A stretch of DNA of 64,000 bases from Taibaiella sp. (GTDB lineage Bacteria > Bacteroidota > Bacteroidia > Chitinophagales > Chitinophagaceae), in the NCBI GenBank assembly GCA_016786705.1, contig JAEUVV010000008.1, forward strand, positions 62,001 through 126,000. The letters are read 5' to 3'. The notes beneath the pieces were generated by a model. That model did no database searches and was not told where the DNA came from. It saw only the letters and a list, made by a program, of their open reading frames with translations. The translations under genes and the position numbers were made by a program. Positions 62,196 to 64,000 of the stretch are shown one piece after another (within the stretch, counting starts at the first letter, position 1; each line of letters starts with the position of its first letter).

Positions 62196-62279
62196 CATTA
62201 ATAATTAACCACTAACAATTAATAATAACCTATTACTCATTACCTACCATTAATAATTAACCACTAACAATTAATAATT
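62196..62279. repeat. AT-rich direct repeat
   Basis: The 31-base unit CATTAATAATTAACCACTAA... occurs at 62196-62226 and again, unchanged, at 62248-62278. Upstream (62116-62134) there is a short AAAAGTG tandem. No gene is present in 62087-62291. Confidence 0.75.
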
Positions 62280-62291
62280 AAAACATATTAT

Positions 62292-63653
62292 ATGGAAGCC
62301 TGGAAAGCTTATTTAGAAGCCAATAAAGATCGTTTTTTAAACGAATTACTTGATTTATTACGCATCCCTTCTGTAAGTGCCGACAGCAAATACAAAGGCG
62401 ATGTGGCCAAATGCGCGGAAGCGGTAAAGCAGGCTATGCTGGATGCCGGTTGTGACAGTGCCGAAGTTTGCCCTACTGCCGGTCACCCGATCGTGTATGG
62501 TGAAAAAATAATCGACCCGGCCTTACCCACCGTACTGGTATACGGGCACTATGATGTGCAGCCTGCCGATCCATTGGAATTATGGCACAGCGGTCCTTTC
62601 GAGCCGGTGATCAAAGAAGGCAAGATCTTTGCCCGTGGCGCCTGTGACGACAAAGGCCAGTTTTATATGCATATCAAGGCATTCGAGATCATGGCGAAAA
62701 CCAATACACTGCAATGCAATGTAAAAATGATGATCGAAGGCGAGGAAGAAGTCGGTTCTGCCAACCTCGCGACCTTCCTGGAAGAAAATGTAGCAAAATT
62801 AAAAGCAGATATCGTGCTGGTTTCCGATACTTCTATGATCAGCATGGAGCACCCTTCCATTGAGACCGGTCTCAGAGGCCTGGCTTACCTGGAAGTGGAA
62901 GTGACCGGCCCTAACCGTGACCTGCACAGCGGTGTCTACGGTGGCGGCGTAGCTAACCCGATCAACGAGCTGTGTAAAATGATCGCTTCTTTACATGACG
63001 AGAACAAACATATCACGATCCCCGGCTTCTACGACAAGGTACTGGAGCTGACCGAAGCAGAGCGTAAAGCCCTGAACGATGCCCCTTTTGACCTGAAAGA
63101 ATACGAAGAAGAATTAGGCGTGAACAGCGTAGCCGGAGAAAAAGGTTATACTACATTTGAGCGTACCGGCGTACGCCCGACACTGGATGTAAACGGTATC
63201 TGGGGTGGCTATACCGGTGAAGGTGCTAAGACGGTTTTACCGTCAAAAGCATTCGCTAAGATCTCTATGCGCCTGGTACCTAACCAGGTTTCTCACGAGA
63301 TCACAGAGCTGTTCCAGCAACATTTTGAAAGCCTGGCAACTCCGGGTACAACAGTGGTGGTACGTCCGCATCATGGCGGTGAACCTGTTGTTACACCCAC
63401 GGATGGTAAAGCCTACCAGGCGGCCGCGAAAGCGATCGAAACCACTTTTGGCAAAGCGCCGATCCCGACCCGTGGTGGCGGTAGCATCCCTATCATCGCT
63501 TTATTTGAAAGAGTATTGGGACTGAAAACCGTATTATTAGGCTTTGGCCTGGATAATGACAACATTCACTCCCCTAACGAAAAATACGATGTAGCCAACT
63601 ACTTCAAAGGCATTGAAACGATCCCTTATTTCCATAAGTACTTTGCTGAGTAA
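62292..63653 (+). CDS. M20 family dipeptidase
   Basis: Zinc aminopeptidase/dipeptidase of 453 residues. Metal ligands are visible in VYGHYDVQPAD (His/Asp, near 79-89), GACDDKGQ, the catalytic MIEGEEEVGS (near 147-156), LVSDTSM and the C-terminal FGLDNDNIHSPNE. A dimerisation (lid) domain lies in the middle. It fits the M20 dipeptidase branch related to carnosinase/CPG2. Monocistronic, after the AT-rich repeat region. Confidence 0.93.
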   Translation: MEAWKAYLEANKDRFLNELLDLLRIPSVSADSKYKGDVAKCAEAVKQAMLDAGCDSAEVCPTAGHPIVYGEKIIDPALPTVLVYGHYDVQPADPLELWHSGPFEPVIKEGKIFARGACDDKGQFYMHIKAFEIMAKTNTLQCNVKMMIEGEEEVGSANLATFLEENVAKLKADIVLVSDTSMISMEHPSIETGLRGLAYLEVEVTGPNRDLHSGVYGGGVANPINELCKMIASLHDENKHITIPGFYDKVLELTEAERKALNDAPFDLKEYEEELGVNSVAGEKGYTTFERTGVRPTLDVNGIWGGYTGEGAKTVLPSKAFAKISMRLVPNQVSHEITELFQQHFESLATPGTTVVVRPHHGGEPVVTPTDGKAYQAAAKAIETTFGKAPIPTRGGGSIPIIALFERVLGLKTVLLGFGLDNDNIHSPNEKYDVANYFKGIETIPYFHKYFAE

Positions 63654-63720
63654 TAAACTGGGGACGAAACAACCTATAAGGTACTCTATATATAATATAA
63701 AGGAATCAAATTTTATAAAA

Positions 63721-63778
63721 ATTCCTGTCACATTGAGCTAGTCGAAATGCGACAGGAATTTTTTCTTTTGAAACAGCC
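63721..63778. repeat. MITE-like palindromic element, copy C (short, inverted)
   Basis: A 39-base near-perfect palindromic core (63721-63759) in the opposite orientation to copies A and B. CTTTTGAAACAGCC beside it matches their end sequence. It lacks the long left part. It may also end the M20 peptidase transcript. Confidence 0.65.
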
Positions 63779-63816
63779 TTTTTAACTATTTTTCCTCGAT
63801 ACCACATATTAATGTT

Positions 63817-63824
63817 TAAATTTG
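63817..63824 (+). promoter_or_regulatory. -7 box TAAATTTG upstream of the terminal lipoprotein gene
   Basis: Consensus TAnnTTTG, 25 bases before the ATG at 63849. Confidence 0.5.
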
Positions 63825-63848
63825 CGGGTAGCTAAAAATCCGGTTGAC

Positions 63849-64000
63849 ATGTCCCAGTTTCATATTTCTTTATCTGCTTTCTGCCTGTGCTTAATGGCAC
63901 TCATGAGTTCCTGTAATGAATCCGTACCTAACGATTTCAAAGAGAAGGGGACTTACCAGCTAAGTATCAAAAAAGGGAACATCGTTACTTTTTCTTTACC
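63849..64000 (+). CDS. lipoprotein, cut by the window end
   Basis: Only the first ~50 codons are present. They encode a signal peptide (SLSAFCLCLMALMSSC) with lipobox MSSC (Cys22) and then NESVPNDFKEKGTYQLSI. The start ATG fits the signal peptide and the promoter box upstream. The family cannot be told from this fragment. Confidence 0.7.
   Translation, partial: MSQFHISLSAFCLCLMALMSSCNESVPNDFKEKGTYQLSIKKGNIVTFSL

Overview
The window reads as chromosome of a Bacteroidetes bacterium, most likely of the Chitinophagaceae group. The evidence is: (1) TAnnTTTG -7 boxes, often with a TTTG/ATTG element about 20 bases upstream, in front of many genes, with no clear Shine-Dalgarno sites; (2) several secreted proteins with C-terminal type IX secretion (T9SS) sorting domains; (3) a FecI-type sigma factor with a FecR anti-sigma factor; (4) ABC permease-M1 peptidase fusions, GIN-domain proteins and DUF6452/DUF6048 pairs typical of that phylum. 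I saw no tRNA, rRNA, CRISPR array or transposase gene.

Layout. 1-6.7 kb: a DciA-like protein, then an ABC exporter (ATPase plus permease/M1 peptidase fusion) and an acyl-CoA dehydrogenase. 6.9-14.1 kb (minus strand): an epimerase and an SDR, then a GIN-domain lipoprotein, two proteins built of about 15-residue 'GxQxAGLxN' repeats (one with an STN signalling domain), FecR and an ECF sigma factor. The sigma gene and the shorter repeat-protein gene share an almost identical bipartite promoter, so this looks like one autoregulated surface-signalling regulon without a TonB receptor. 14.3-20.5 kb: a protein with kinase-like motifs, a MoxR/DUF4350/DUF4129 set headed by a queuosine-precursor transporter, and an orphan OppC-type permease with a start-codon puzzle. 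20.8-28.7 kb: a small lipoprotein, a DUF6580 membrane protein, MtaB, transaldolase, an MlaF-like ATPase, a PKD/T9SS protein, an SDR and a TatD hydrolase. 28.9-41.2 kb: RNase R, an outer-membrane lipoprotein, a small membrane protein, a T9SS metallopeptidase, PheT, a coiled-coil protein, DUF6452, DUF6048 and GroES-GroEL.

41.3-47.5 kb: an ATP-grasp protein, a TPM-domain pseudogene broken by two in-frame stops, DinB and YdeI-like proteins. Then comes a complete cobalamin riboswitch controlling a T9SS-exported DUF5074/BtuG-like propeller protein, which faces a HmuY-like T9SS protein. 47.8-63.7 kb: LeuS, a TamB-like giant, a small membrane protein, an M19-type dipeptidase, enolase, a DEAD-box helicase, a SnoaL-like protein, a nitroreductase and an M20 dipeptidase. 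The window ends inside a lipoprotein gene.

Intergenic structure is rich. There are long perfect hairpins between convergent genes and a small MITE-like palindromic element in three copies. A degenerate copy of the helicase 3' end lies on the far side of the SnoaL gene. Several promoters overlap upstream terminators or leave extremely short leaders. The observations most worth following up are the sigma/FecR/AGLxN regulon with its matching promoters, and the riboswitch-controlled surface propeller protein.
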